NCBI RefSeq assembly: GCF_013087525.1
Contig: NZ_JABFCS010000001.1
Coordinates: forward strand, 1,612,001-1,676,000
Source: Ramlibacter montanisoli
GTDB taxonomy: Bacteria > Pseudomonadota > Gammaproteobacteria > Burkholderiales > Burkholderiaceae_C
Length of the DNA: 64,000 bases
Direction: 5' to 3'
Below are positions 19,092 to 28,950 of this stretch, piece after piece. The stretch's first letter is position 1; each line of letters starts with the position of its first letter. Under the pieces are notes generated by a model. The model did no database searches, had not been told where the DNA came from, and saw only the letters and a list, made by a program, of their open reading frames with translations. Made by a program: the position numbers and the translations under genes.

Positions 19092-19121
19092 GCTGGTGGT
19101 GAGCCGAAGGCGAACCCCAGC
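19092..19121. repeat. Short hairpin repeat between convergent genes
   Basis: The arms GCTGG-T-GGT and ACCCCAGC pair with one bulged T around a 13-base loop. It lies between the GST stop and the convergent MFS stop, so it may stop transcription from both sides. It resembles the dispersed palindromes (GGTTGGG...CCCAACC type) of many beta- and gammaproteobacteria, but no second copy was found here. Confidence 0.35.
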
Positions 19122-19123
19122 AC

Positions 19124-20504
19124 TCAGGCCCGCAACCGCAGCAGGCTGAACGCCGACGAGAACGCGGCCAGCACCGCCGCCAGCCCGAAGGCGATGCCCA
19201 CGCCCTCGCCCACGCCGGCGATGCTGAAGATCAGCCCGAGAAGCACCGCCCCCAGCGACTGGCCCGTCAGGCGCGCGGTGCCCAGCATGCCGCTGGCGGC
19301 GCCCGCGCCGCAGCGGCGGACTGGTCAGGATGATGTGGTTGTTGGGCGACTGGAACAGCCCGAAGCCCGCGCCGCACAGGCCCAGCGCCAGCGCGATCAC
19401 CCAGGTCGCCGGCTGCTGCGGCAGCAGCGCAAGCAAGGCCAGGCCGGTGGCCAGCACCGCCAGCCCGATCCCACCCAGCAGGCCCCCGCGCACGCGATGG
19501 ATCAGCCGCCCCGCGAGCGGCGCCACCAGCACGATGGCGGCGGGCCATGCGGTGATCAGCAGCCCGGCCTGGAAGTGGCTGCGGCCCTGCCCTTCCAGCA
19601 GCAGGAAGGGCAGCGCGATGAAGGCCAGCGTCTGCGCGGAGAACGCACTGACGGACGTGCACATCGACAGCGCGAACACCTTGATGCGCAGCAGGTCCAC
19701 CGGGAACAGCGGTACCGGCTGGCGCAGCTGCCGCCGCATGTAGAACCAGCCAACCGCGACACCGGCGGCGAGCATCGCCAGCGCGATGGCCAGCACGCGC
19801 GGATCCGGCGCACCGCCGCGCCGCGCGCCGAAGGCATCGGCGGCGAGGAACACCAGCGAGAACATCGCCATGTTCAGCACCACGTCCAGCGCCTGCAGGC
19901 GCGGCGCCGAGGAGCGCACGGCGTTGAAGGGCAGCGCCCGGTGCCCGAGGAACAGCACCAGCACGCCCAGCGGCAGCTGGATCAGGAACAGCCAGGGCCA
20001 GGACGCCACCGAGAGCACGAGGGCCGCGATCGTGGGACCGGCGACCGAGGAAGACGCGACCACCACCGAGTTCAGCGCGATGCCGCGCCCCAGCACGTGG
20101 CTGGGATAGGTCAGGCGCACCAGCGCTGCGTTCACTGCCATCATGCCGGCCGCCCCCAGGCCCTGCACCGCCCGCGCGCCGGCCAGCAGCGGCAGCGTCG
20201 GCGCCAGCACGCACCCCAGCGACGCCAGCGTGAACACGGCCAGGCCCGCGAGGTACACGCGCCGGTAGCCTATGCGTTCGCCCAGGTGCGCGCAGGGCAG
20301 CAGCAGCGCCAGCGTCGCGAGCTGGTAGGCGTTGACCACCCACACGGCCGCGGCCGGCGAGGCGCCGAAGTGGCGCGTGATGTCCGGCAGGGCGAGGTTC
20401 AGGATGGTGCTGTCCAGCACCGACAGCGCGATGCCCAGGATGATGGCGGCCATCGCCCAGTAGCGCGCCGGCACCGGCAGGCCGTCGGGCGCCTCGGCCG
20501 CCAT
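19124..20504 (-). CDS. MFS transporter, DHA2 drug-exporter type (one frameshift)
   Basis: This inner-membrane exporter has the DHA2 opening (MAAIILGIALSVLDSTILNLALPDI), motif A-like region HLGERIGYRRVYLAG, and motif C-like SSSVAGPTIAALVLS. The later helices end in LGLCGAGFGLFQSPNNHIILTS. The frame breaks near 19310; the continuation reads GAASGMLGTARLTGQSLGA to AFSLLRLRA. Repaired length is about 460 residues, with roughly fourteen hydrophobic segments expected. I chose the ATG at 20504; an upstream in-frame GTG is possible. It is divergent from rdgC. The substrate is unknown, probably a toxic organic compound. Confidence 0.82.
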
Positions 20505-20627
20505 CCTCTCGTCCACCTTCTTCTGCACCGGGGGCAGTCTACCCGCGGGGACGGCACGCCGCGCCCGCGCCACTAGAATCCCTGCCTTTGCTTCCCCGCG
20601 CATCCCGCGCCCATCGCCGTACCCCCA

Positions 20628-21582
20628 ATGTTCAAGAGCGCCTGCTTCTTCCGCATCGCGGACGACTTCGTCCTGCCCGACCCCGCCGCCCTGGAACGCG
20701 TGCTGCACAAGGCCCGCTTCGTGCCCTGCGGCCCGACGCAGCCCGAATCCACCGGCTGGGTGCCGCCGCGCGGCAACAAGAGCAAGGTGCTCGCCGAGGT
20801 CGTCGGCGGCCAGCTGATCCTGAAGCTCTGCACCGAGAAGCGTGCGGTGCCCGCCTCGGCGATCAAGTCCGCCGTGGAGGAGAAGATCGAGCGCTACAAG
20901 GCCGAGACCGGCAACGAGCGCGTGCCGTCCAAGCTGAAGAAGGAGTTCAAGGAGGAGGTGCTGCTGGACCTGCTGCCGCGCGCCTTCAGCAAGCGCGTGA
21001 ACACCCTGCTCTGGCTGGACCCCAAGGGCAAGATGCTGGTGGTGGACGCCGGCAGCCTGGCGGCCGCCGACCGCATCGTGTCCTCGCTGCTGGCGGCACT
21101 GCTGGAGGTGCCCGGCGCCGCGCCCTCGCTGGACCTGCGGCTGGTGCACACGCAGAGTTCGCCTTCGGCCTCCATGGCGCACTGGCTGTCCACGCGCGAG
21201 GCGCCCTGGCGCTTCACGGTGGACCGCGACTGCGAGCTCAAGAGCGCGGACGAACAGAAGTCGGTGGTGCGCTATGCGCGCCACACGCTGGAGATCGACG
21301 AGGTCGCGCAGCACATCGCCGCCGGCAAGGTGCCGACGCAGCTGGCCCTGACCTGGAACGACCGCGTGTCCTTCGTGCTGAGCGAGGCCGGCCAGGTCCG
21401 GCGCCTGAAGATGCTGGACGTGGTGCTCAAGGAGTCGGAGGACGCGAAGACCAAGGACGACGACAACTTCGACGCCAACGCCGCGATCCTGAGGGCGAGC
21501 TATCGCAGCTGATTCCCGACCTGCTGGAGGCGCTGGGGGTGAAGCGGTGCCGGGCGCGCAGCCGGAGGCGCTGGCGGCCTGA
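20628..21582 (+). CDS. rdgC: Recombination-associated protein RdgC (two frameshifts near the C-terminus)
   Basis: RdgC binds DNA as a ring and limits RecA-dependent recombination in the cytoplasm. The product begins MFKSACFFRI and has PCGPTQPESTGWVPPRG, ESSAMAHWL-like SSPSASMAHWLSTREAP, RFTVDRDCELKS and LALTWNDRVSFVLSE, all typical of RdgC. Two frame breaks (near 21492 and 21536) occur in the last 40 residues, each consistent with one missing base; the repaired end reads TGELSQLIPDLLEALGGEAVPGAQPEALAA. Repaired length is 318 residues against about 300 in the family. It ends six bases before the convergent tRNA-Arg. Confidence 0.9.
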
Positions 21583-21587
21583 GGATC

Positions 21588-21664
21588 TGGCCTGCCCGGA
21601 GGGAATCGAACCCCCGACAACCTGCTTAGAAGGCAGGTGCTCTATCCAACTGAGCTACGGGCAG
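21588..21664 (-). tRNA. tRNA-Arg (anticodon UCU)
   Basis: The minus-strand sequence folds into a complete 77-base cloverleaf. The acceptor stem is CTGCCCG/CGGGCAG with encoded CCA. The anticodon stem CCTGC/GCAGG encloses loop CTTCTAA with anticodon TCT, and the T-loop is TTCGATT. It lies on the same strand and immediately downstream of the giant-protein operon, whose last gene reads into its 5' end. Confidence 0.95.
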
Positions 21665-23029
21665 AAGAGGCCCAATCGTACCCCGGCGGGGCCGAAAGGC
21701 TGCCCAGCCACTGGGCGGGTTCCGGCCATGCCGGCGCCGCTTCGGTGGCTGCCCGGGCCCAGTTCCACGCCTCTTCCAGCGCGCCGCGGCGCGAGGCGCA
21801 CACGGACAGGTGCAGCCAGGCCGCCGCCCGTGTCTCGTCGTCCATCGCGGCGCGCTCCAGCCAGGGGACGGCCGCATCGGCGCGGCCCGCCGCCATTCCA
21901 GCCGGCCGATCTGCAGCGCCAGATCGGGATGGCCGCCGCCGCGCCGGCGCGACTGCGTGTCGCACACCGTCGCCTCGGCGATGCGGCCGAGCGGCGGCGT
22001 ACAGCAGGCCGAGCGCGACCCACGCGGTGGCGACGCGGTCCGGCGCCGCGTCCCAGGCCGCCAGCTGGCGGTGCAGCCGCACCACGGTCGCGAGGTCCAG
22101 CTCGCGCTCGCGCACGCGCAGCGCGCCCAGGTGCCGCAGCACGTCGCCGGCGTAGTGCGGATCGAGCGTGGCGGCGCGCGCCAGCAGCAGCGAGCGTTCC
22201 TCCGCGTCGGGTGTTGCCAGCGCCAGCGTGTGGCAGGTGGCGGCGCAGCCGGGACGGTCGCCCAGCAGCGCGCTGAGCCGGGCGATGCGCGCGTCCTCCG
22301 GCAGCGGGTCGGCCTCCAGCTCCAGCAGCCGCTGCCAGTGCCGCGCGTCCTCGTCGCGGCCTTCCCACAGCGCCGCGAGCTGGTCGGCCAGGAAGCGGTG
22401 GCGCAGGGCGAGGAAGCCGGTGCCCACCGAGCGCGCGATGGTGAGGTCGCAGCTCTCGCCGAGCACCTCCTTGAGCGCCGTGACGATCACCCGCGGGCGT
22501 GCCCAGATGCGGTCGTGCGGCACCTTGACGAAATAGTCGGCATCGATGTCCACCGCAATGGCCCCGTCCAGCGGCAGCTTCGCCAGCTGCTGCCATTCCA
22601 GCACCACCAGCTCCAGTCCCATCAGGCGGCCTTCGAACCAGCCGCCGGCGGTGCGGCGGAAGGAGTCGATCTCGCGCCGGGTGACGCCCTCCATCTGGCG
22701 CAGCGCGTGCAGCGCCAGGTCCATGCGGGCCAGCACGTGCGGCGGCGCGACCCACACCAGCCGCCGCAGCACCCCAGCTGCACGGCGGCGTAGAGGAAGT
22801 CTTCGATGCCGTAGCAGGCATCGCGCAAGGGGCTCAGCGGGTGCGCGCTTTCCAGCTGCGCGAGCTCGCCCGCCGAAGCGCAGGCCCGCAGCCGCGCGAT
22901 GCGCTCCGGCGCGATGAACTGCAGGTCCAGGTGCGCGTCCAGGCAGACGATGGTGGCGTCGCGCAGGCCCTGGGCCACCCAGTGCGGCAGCACCGATGCG
23001 TGTTCCTCGAACAGGGTGGCGCGGGCCAT
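21642..23029 (-). CDS. UPF0489-like protein with TPR-like C-terminal half (three frameshifts)
   Basis: The N-terminal half has VCLDAHLDLQFI (residues 28-39) and, further on, AVDIDADYFVKVP. This pair resembles the metal-site motifs of the arginase-like fold in UPF0489 proteins. The C-terminal half is a run of short helical repeats (WLERAAMDDETRAAAWLHL, LEEAWNWARAA) of TPR character. Three frame breaks (near 22775, 21985 and 21890) are needed; repaired length is about 463 residues. It is the last gene of the giant-protein operon, four bases after the methyltransferase. Its stop lies inside the tRNA-Arg sequence, which is odd and might reflect a further indel. The function is unknown; hydrolysis of a small substrate is one guess. 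Confidence 0.6.
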
Positions 23030-23033
23030 GGCT

Positions 23034-23929
23034 TCACGCGAGGGCGGGCTTGCGCGCCAGGAAGCGGCCGACGGTGAAGGCGCCGGATTCCGCGGCCTCG
23101 CCCAGCACCATCACGCCTTCCATGATGAAGCGGCGCATCGGGTCCAGCGTGTGGCGCATCTCCTGCTGCAGCTCGGCGCGGCCTGCGGCTTCGGTCATGA
23201 AGCCGCGCAGCAGCGCCATCTCTTCGCGCATGTCGCGCGCGAGCTCCACGGTGAAGCCGGCCTCCCCATCTCGCGCGCGTACGACGAAGGCGTCCCGAGC
23301 GCGGGGATCGCCCAGTTGGTGCAGACGCGCTGCCCCCACTGGCTGCGCAGCGGCTCCGGGCTGAGGTCGCTGGCGACCCAGTCCTCGCCCGCCAGGCGGC
23401 CACCCGGCTTGAGCACGCGCCACGCCTCGGCGAAGAAGCGGGCCCGGTCGGGGAAGTGGCAGGGCGACTCGAAGAACAGCACCGCGTCGAAGGTGGCGTC
23501 GGCGTACGGCAGGTTGCCGGCCTCGCCCTGGTCGAAGCGCACCCGCCCCGCGACGCCTTGCGCCTCGGCCGTGGCGCGCGCGATCTCCAGCTGCGCCTCG
23601 TTGGGCGACAGGCCGCGCACCCGCGCGCCGGTCAGCCGCGCGATGTGGCACGCCGGCCCGCCGACGCCGCAGCCGACGTCCAGCACCGCGGCCTCCGGCC
23701 CGAGCTCCGCGCTTTCCGCCACCAGCCGCTCCATGCGCAGCTGGTCGTGCGGTCCGATGGATCCTTCGGGCTCGTAGAAGCCGGTGTGCCAGTGGTCGCC
23801 CAGGAACTCGCGGTAGAAGGGGATGCACAGCCCGTAGTAGCTGTTGACGAGTTCAGGCGAAGCTTGCGCACCCTGGCGCAGCGCGGCCACCACGGCCTCG
23901 GCCTGCGAAGTTCCTGCGGGCGCTTTCAC
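23034..23929 (-). CDS. SAM-dependent methyltransferase (one frameshift)
   Basis: This is a class I methyltransferase of 298 residues after repair. The N-terminal ELVNSYYGLCIPFYREFLGDHWHTGFYEP resembles small-molecule C/O-methyltransferases. SAM-binding motif I is VLDVGCGVGGPACHIA; later come FDAVLFFESPCHFPD and LKPGGRLAGEDW. The frame breaks near 23270 before EAGFTVELARDMREEM. The GTG start at 23929 overlaps the upstream adaptor stop (GTGA). Being translationally coupled to the export genes, it may modify the giant protein, a lipid anchor or a small molecule; none is shown by sequence. Confidence 0.75.
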
Positions 23930-24795
23930 TTCAGCGCGGCACCGCTGGTGAACGAGGCCTTGTTCGGCAGGCCGCGCAGCTCCGGGAACTCGACGCGGCA
24001 GCGGATGCCGGCCGGCACCTTGCCGCCGGCGTTGGGCAGTTCGAGCCGCACGCCGAAAGTGCCGCTGGCCGTGTCGAACACGCTGTCGATCACGCTCACC
24101 GTCGCCGTGTAGCGGCCGCCCAGTCCTTCGGGAACGACTTCCGCCGTGCCCCTGGCCTTGAGCTTGCCGTAGGCCGCCAGCGGCAGCACCACTTCCACCC
24201 GCAGCGGCTCCACCTGCACCAGCCGCAGGATCGCCTTGCGGCCGGTGCCCGCCTCGGCGAGGTCGCCCGGGTTGAGCATGCGATCAAGCACGATGCCGTT
24301 GAAGGGGCTGCGCAGCGTGCGCCGGTTCAGCAGGTCCTGCGCATGGCGGTGCTCGTAGGAGGCGTGGTCGCGGTCCTCGCGCGCCTGGCGCAGCTCGGAC
24401 TCCAGGATGCGCTTCTCCGCCTCGGCCTCGTCGCGCGCCTGCGCCGACACGAAGGCCTGCGCCTGCAGCTGCGCGGAGCGCTCCAGCTTCTTCTGCGCGT
24501 AGTCCAGCCGGTTCTGCGCCGAGGACAGGCGCCCCTGCGCCTCCGCCCGCGCCTTGGCCAACTGCACCGCGGACGCTTCCGCCGCCGATTCGAGCTGCAC
24601 CAGCACCTGGCCAGCCTTGACGCGGTCGCCGCGCTGCACGTGCACCTTGTCGATCACGCCTTCGACCGAACTGCGCACGTCCACGGTCTGGTTGGGCTCG
24701 ATCAGGCATTCGTACGGGTTGGCGATCGCCGCTGCCGGCAGCAGCAGCGCGGTGGCGACGGATGCGGCGCGCCGCAAGGTGGTGGATGCTGTCAT
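23926..24795 (-). CDS. Periplasmic adaptor (HlyD/RND membrane-fusion family)
   Basis: The 289-residue product has a signal peptide ([18 protein letters not shown], likely cleavage before NPYECL) and a first biotinyl-lipoyl half ([32 protein letters not shown]). A coiled-coil hairpin of about 100 residues ([24 protein letters not shown] to [11 protein letters not shown]) follows, then the second lipoyl half ([24 protein letters not shown]). This is the architecture of membrane-fusion proteins that bridge an inner-membrane pump and an outer-membrane channel. No RND pump or TolC gene is nearby. It overlaps the SecA-like gene by ATGA and the methyltransferase gene by GTGA, so it belongs to the export operon. 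Confidence 0.85.
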   Translation of the reverse strand: MTASTTLRRAASVATALLLPAAAIANPYECLIEPNQTVDVRSSVEGVIDKVHVQRGDRVKAGQVLVQLESAAEASAVQLAKARAEAQGRLSSAQNRLDYAQKKLERSAQLQAQAFVSAQARDEAEAEKRILESELRQAREDRDHASYEHRHAQDLLNRRTLRSPFNGIVLDRMLNPGDLAEAGTGRKAILRLVQVEPLRVEVVLPLAAYGKLKARGTAEVVPEGLGGRYTATVSVIDSVFDTASGTFGVRLELPNAGGKVPAGIRCRVEFPELRGLPNKASFTSGAALK

Positions 24796-26802
24796 TCCCC
24801 TCTCCCGGTGAAGGCCAGTGCGCGGTGCAGCTGGCGGTCCTGTTTCAGGTTGGCCTGGCGGATGGCGGCCTGGCGGCGTTCGGTGGAGCGCTGCGCCCAC
24901 TTGCGCAGCGCCGCGAAGGCCAGGGACGGTATGCGGGCCTTGCGCTGCAGGCCGGCGCGCAGCAGCGCCGCGGTGCGCGGCACGCACAGTTCGAACAATT
25001 CGTCTTCCAGCGAGACGATGGCCTCGCAGCTGCCGGGATCGCCCTGGCGGGCGCAGCGGCCCACCAGCTGGCGGTCCACACGGCGCGAGTCGTGGAACTC
25101 GGTGAGGATCACGTGCAGGCCACCGCGTTCCCCACGCCTTCGCCCAGCAGGATGTCGGTGCCGCGGCCCGCCATGTTGGTGGCCACCGTGATGCGCCCGG
25201 GCACGCCCGCTTCGGCGACGACCTCCGCCTCGCCCGCATCCTGCTTGGCATTGAGCAGCGCGTGCACCAGGCCGCGCTGGCGCAGCACCGCGCTGATCTG
25301 CTCGGAGGCCTCCACCGAACGGGTGCCGATCAGCACCGGTCGACGCTGCCGCAGGGCGAGCGCCTGCGCGGTGTCCGCCACGCGCTGCCACTTCTCGGCC
25401 AGGGTGGCGCACACCGCCGTGCCGAGGTCGATGCGGCGCGAGGGCCGGTGCAGCGGCACGCGCGCCAGCTCCAGGCCGTACACGGACTTGATCTCGCCGG
25501 CGGCCTCGGCAGCGGTGCCCGTCATGCCGGCCAGGTGCACGTAGCGGCGGAACAGGCGCTGGTAGGTCAGGCGCGCCAGCGTCTCGCGCCGCGGGGTGGG
25601 CGTCACACCTTCCTTCACCTCGATCATCTGGTGCAGGCCGCGCTCCCAGGAGCGGTCCGGCATCACGCGGCCGGTGGATTCGTCGACGATCTGCACCTTG
25701 TCGTCCATCACCACGTAGTGCTGGTCGCGCCGGTACAGGTGCAGCGCGCCGAGCGCCTGCCGCAGCAGGTCCTCCCGCCCGCGCACGGAAGTCCAGGGAC
25801 CGTCGCGGTCCTCGGCGAAGGCGTCCAGGCGGGCGCGTCCCTCGTCGGTCAGGTTCACGCGGTGCTCCAGCGCCTCGACCGCATAGTGCTCGCCTTCGGC
25901 CAGGCTGCGCGCCAGCGCGAGGGCGGCGCCGCTGTGCGCGGCCTCCTCCGCCACGTCGCCGGTGGCCGACAGGATCAGCGGCGTGCGCGCTCGTCGACGA
26001 ACACGCTGTCGGCCTCGTCGACGATGGCGAAGTACAGGCCGCGCAGCACGGTGCCCTCGCCCGTGGCTTCGCCGGACAGCTGCACCAGCGACTGGTGCAG
26101 GCGGCTCGCCCGCCCGCGCAGCGCGACGCGGTCGCGCAGGTAGTCGAAGGCGAGTTCCTTGTTGGTCGCGTAGGTCACCGGCTGGGCATAGGCCTGCCGG
26201 CGCTGGTCGCGCTCCATGCCCTGGCGCACCACGCCGACCCCCAGGCCGAAGAAGGCGTACAGCGGCCCCATCTTCTGCGCGTCGCGTTCGGCCAGGTAGT
26301 CGTTGACCGTGATCACGTGCACCGGATAGCCCGCCAGCGCCATGGCGCAGGCCGGCAGCGTCGCGCAGAAGGTCTTCCCCTCGCCCGTGGCCATCTCCAC
26401 CAGCCGGCCGCGCAGCAGCGCATAGCCGCCCATGAGCTGGGTGTCGAAATGGCGCTGGCCGAGCGTGCGCATCGCGGCCGCGCGGATCAGCGCGAAGGCC
26501 TGAGAGGTGGCGTCCACGGTGAAGCCCTCGCGCCGCAGCCGGCCGCGCAGGGCCAGCGCCCGCGCGCGCAGGGCGTCGTCGGAGAGCGCCCGTGCCGCCG
26601 GCTCGGCGGCGTTGGTGGCTTCCACCAGCCGGCGCAGTTCGCCTTCCAGCCCGGAGACGGCGCGCCGCGCGGGCGCCAGCGTGGCCTCGTGCAGCGAGCG
26701 CGCCAGGCGGTCGTGCCAGCGCGGCTCCTCCTCGGCCCGCTCGGCATAGGGGCGGCCGCCCGCGAGGGTGACGTCGGCGAACAGCGTGCCCGGCCTAGAC
26801 AT
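24792..26802 (-). CDS. SecA-like translocase ATPase, short form (two frameshifts)
   Basis: This is a SecA paralogue. After repair of two one-base losses (near 25988 and 25120) it has 670 residues, against about 900 for housekeeping SecA. The first nucleotide fold has [23 protein letters not shown] (Walker A at 138-144) and [14 protein letters not shown]. The DEAD-type motif [17 protein letters not shown] follows at 261. Later motifs are [40 protein letters not shown] and [22 protein letters not shown]. The C-terminal zinc tail with its cysteines is absent. The start overlaps the stop of the M50 gene. It probably powers export of the giant protein; no SecYEG lies nearby. Confidence 0.85.
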
Positions 26803-28950
26803 GGAAGTGCGACAGGAAGAGGCGGCGCGCCCCGCGCAGCCACTGGTGGCCTATGGGTTCCGGCGGGTGCTCGAAGCGGGCATGCACGCGCTGGCCGAAG
26901 AACATGGGCGCGGCGCCGCGCCCGGCCTCGGGGACGGCGATGTCGAACTGGAAGGTGCGCTCCAGCGTGCGGTCTCCGCGGCTGTCGCGCGCATCGGTGG
27001 CGAGCTGGCCCCCGCCTTCGGTGGCCAGCACCCGGCTGGGCAGGTATTCCTCGCCCGCAGGCACTTCGCGCTGCAGGCGGCCTTCCAGCACGCGGTCCGG
27101 ATCGTGCGCCAGCCGCACCTGCACCGGGTGGTCGCCGCGCGCACCACGTCGACCGCATCCTGCGGCGCGACCACGCGCGCGACCAGCTGCGGCTGGTCGA
27201 TGACGTAGCCGATCAGGTCGCCCTGCTTCTGGAAGCGGCCCGGCAGGTCGTGCGGCTTGGCCACCATGAAGACGCCGTCGTTGCCCGCGCGCACGGCCAG
27301 GCGCTCCAGGCGCTCGCGCAGCGTGGCCAGTTCGCTGCGCGCGGCCTCCAGCTGGTCCAGCGCGATCGCGGCCTGGCCGCGGTCGGCGCGCAACTGCGCC
27401 AGGTGCAGCGCATCGAGCTCGGCCACGCGCGCCGCGATCGCGTCGGCGCGCGACTGCAACTGCGGATTGACCACCTCCACCAGCAGGTCGCCGGCGCGCA
27501 CGGTGCTGCCCGGCACGGCCACCAGGCGCTCGACGAAGCCCTCTTCCTTCGCCCGCACCATGGCCGACGACGGCAGCCATGCGACCCCTTCCACCACGGT
27601 GCGGAAGGGCGCGGGCACCACGAACAGCAACAGCAGCAGGGCGGCGACGAAGCCGGCCGTGACGGCGTTCACGCGGCCCCGCCGGGCCCGCAGGCGCGGG
27701 CTGGCGAACACGTGCTTGAGGCTTTTCACGACCGGCATCACCGCCATCGCCACCACCGCCCAGATCGCCAGCAGCACGCCGATGATGAAGAACTCCTTGG
27801 CGATGAACAGCGCGATGGCGATCGTCACGAACACCCGGTACAGCGTGGAGAGCAGCCCATAGGAAAGCAGCCAGGCCTTGTCGCGCGGCGAGGTCTCCGG
27901 CGTGTCCGCCTCCTCCACGCCGAAGGCGTAGCGCTCGACCAGGTAACCCCAGTAGCGCGTGGAGCGCTGCGCCAGGTTGGGCATCTCCAGCAGGTCCGAC
28001 AGGATGTAGTACGCGTCGTAGCGCAGCAGCGGGTTGCCGTTGAAGATCAGCGTGGACACGCCCGCCACCAGCATGGTGTTGAACAGCAATGCGCGGGCGA
28101 TCGAGGGTTCCACCAGCATCCAGAGATAGAAGGCGATGGCGGCGAGGAACAGCTCGACGCCCATGCCCGAGGCCGCCACCACCGCGCGGTGCAGCCGCGA
28201 GCGGAACACCGTGGAGGCCGACGCCTCGACGTAGGGCACGGGGATCAGCACCAGCATCACCACGCCGACGTCGTGCACCTCGCCGCCGCCGCGCTTCACG
28301 GCCGCGGCGTGGCCGAACTCGTGCAGCGCCTTGATCAGCGGGAAGACCAGCCACAGCAGCAGCAGGTTGCCGGTGCCCAGCACCCGGTCGGAGAAGTTGC
28401 CCGTGAGGTCGGCCCAGTGCAGCGGCAGCAGCAGCAGCGCCGGCAGCACCACCGCGAGCCAGACGATGCCGCCCCAACGGCTCCACAGCGCGTCGACCAG
28501 CGGCCGGATCCGGTTCAGGAAGGCGTCGGGATCCCACAGGTGCAGCCGGATCGCCATCGGGTTCAGATAGGAGCGCTGGCGCTGCGAGCGCTCCTGCTGC
28601 TGGCCGCGTTCGAACAGCTCGCCCACGTCGGGCGTCACGTCGCTTTGCAGCAGGTCGGCCGAATGCAGCTGGCCGAGCAGGCGGATCACCTCGTCCTGCG
28701 TGGGCGCGTCCTCGCCCAGCCGGCGGTTGGTCAGTTCCCACAGCTGCTGCACCGTGCGCTCGCCGTTCATGGCGGCGATGAAGAAGCGCGCCGCCGGGGT
28801 GAAGCGGTGCACGCGGTTCGACACCGGGTCCTGCACCAGGTACCACAGCGCGCCGCGGTACTTCATGCGGTGCAGGCGCGCGTGGCTGCGCAGGCGCGGC
28901 TGCAGCTGCGCGACGCGGTACCAGGAGCTGGACATCAGGGAATCGCTCAC
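26795..28950 (-). CDS. PqqD-like/M50 metalloprotease/HlyD fusion membrane protein (one frameshift)
   Basis: After repair (one base near 27138) the protein has 718 residues. Residues 15-105 resemble PqqD (ALWYLVQDPVSNRVHRFTPAARFFIAAM, then HSADLL), a fold that binds leader peptides in RiPP pathways. Hydrophobic segments surround the zinc motif HEFGH (210-214) and the second M50 motif NGNPLLRYD (304-312), so an intact site-2-protease-like active site is present. From about residue 450 follow a HlyD-type lipoyl half (VPGSTVRAGDLLVEVVNPQL), a coiled-coil and a beta-barrel part. The GTG start overlaps the previous stop, and the end overlaps the SecA-like start. I infer a role in recognising, cleaving or passing the giant substrate. 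Confidence 0.8.

Noticed and set aside
21588-21664. Attachment site of an integrated element at tRNA-Arg.
   Set aside because: No integrase and no repeat of the tRNA 3' end was seen in the window, and the operon lies at the 5' side of the tRNA rather than the usual 3' side.
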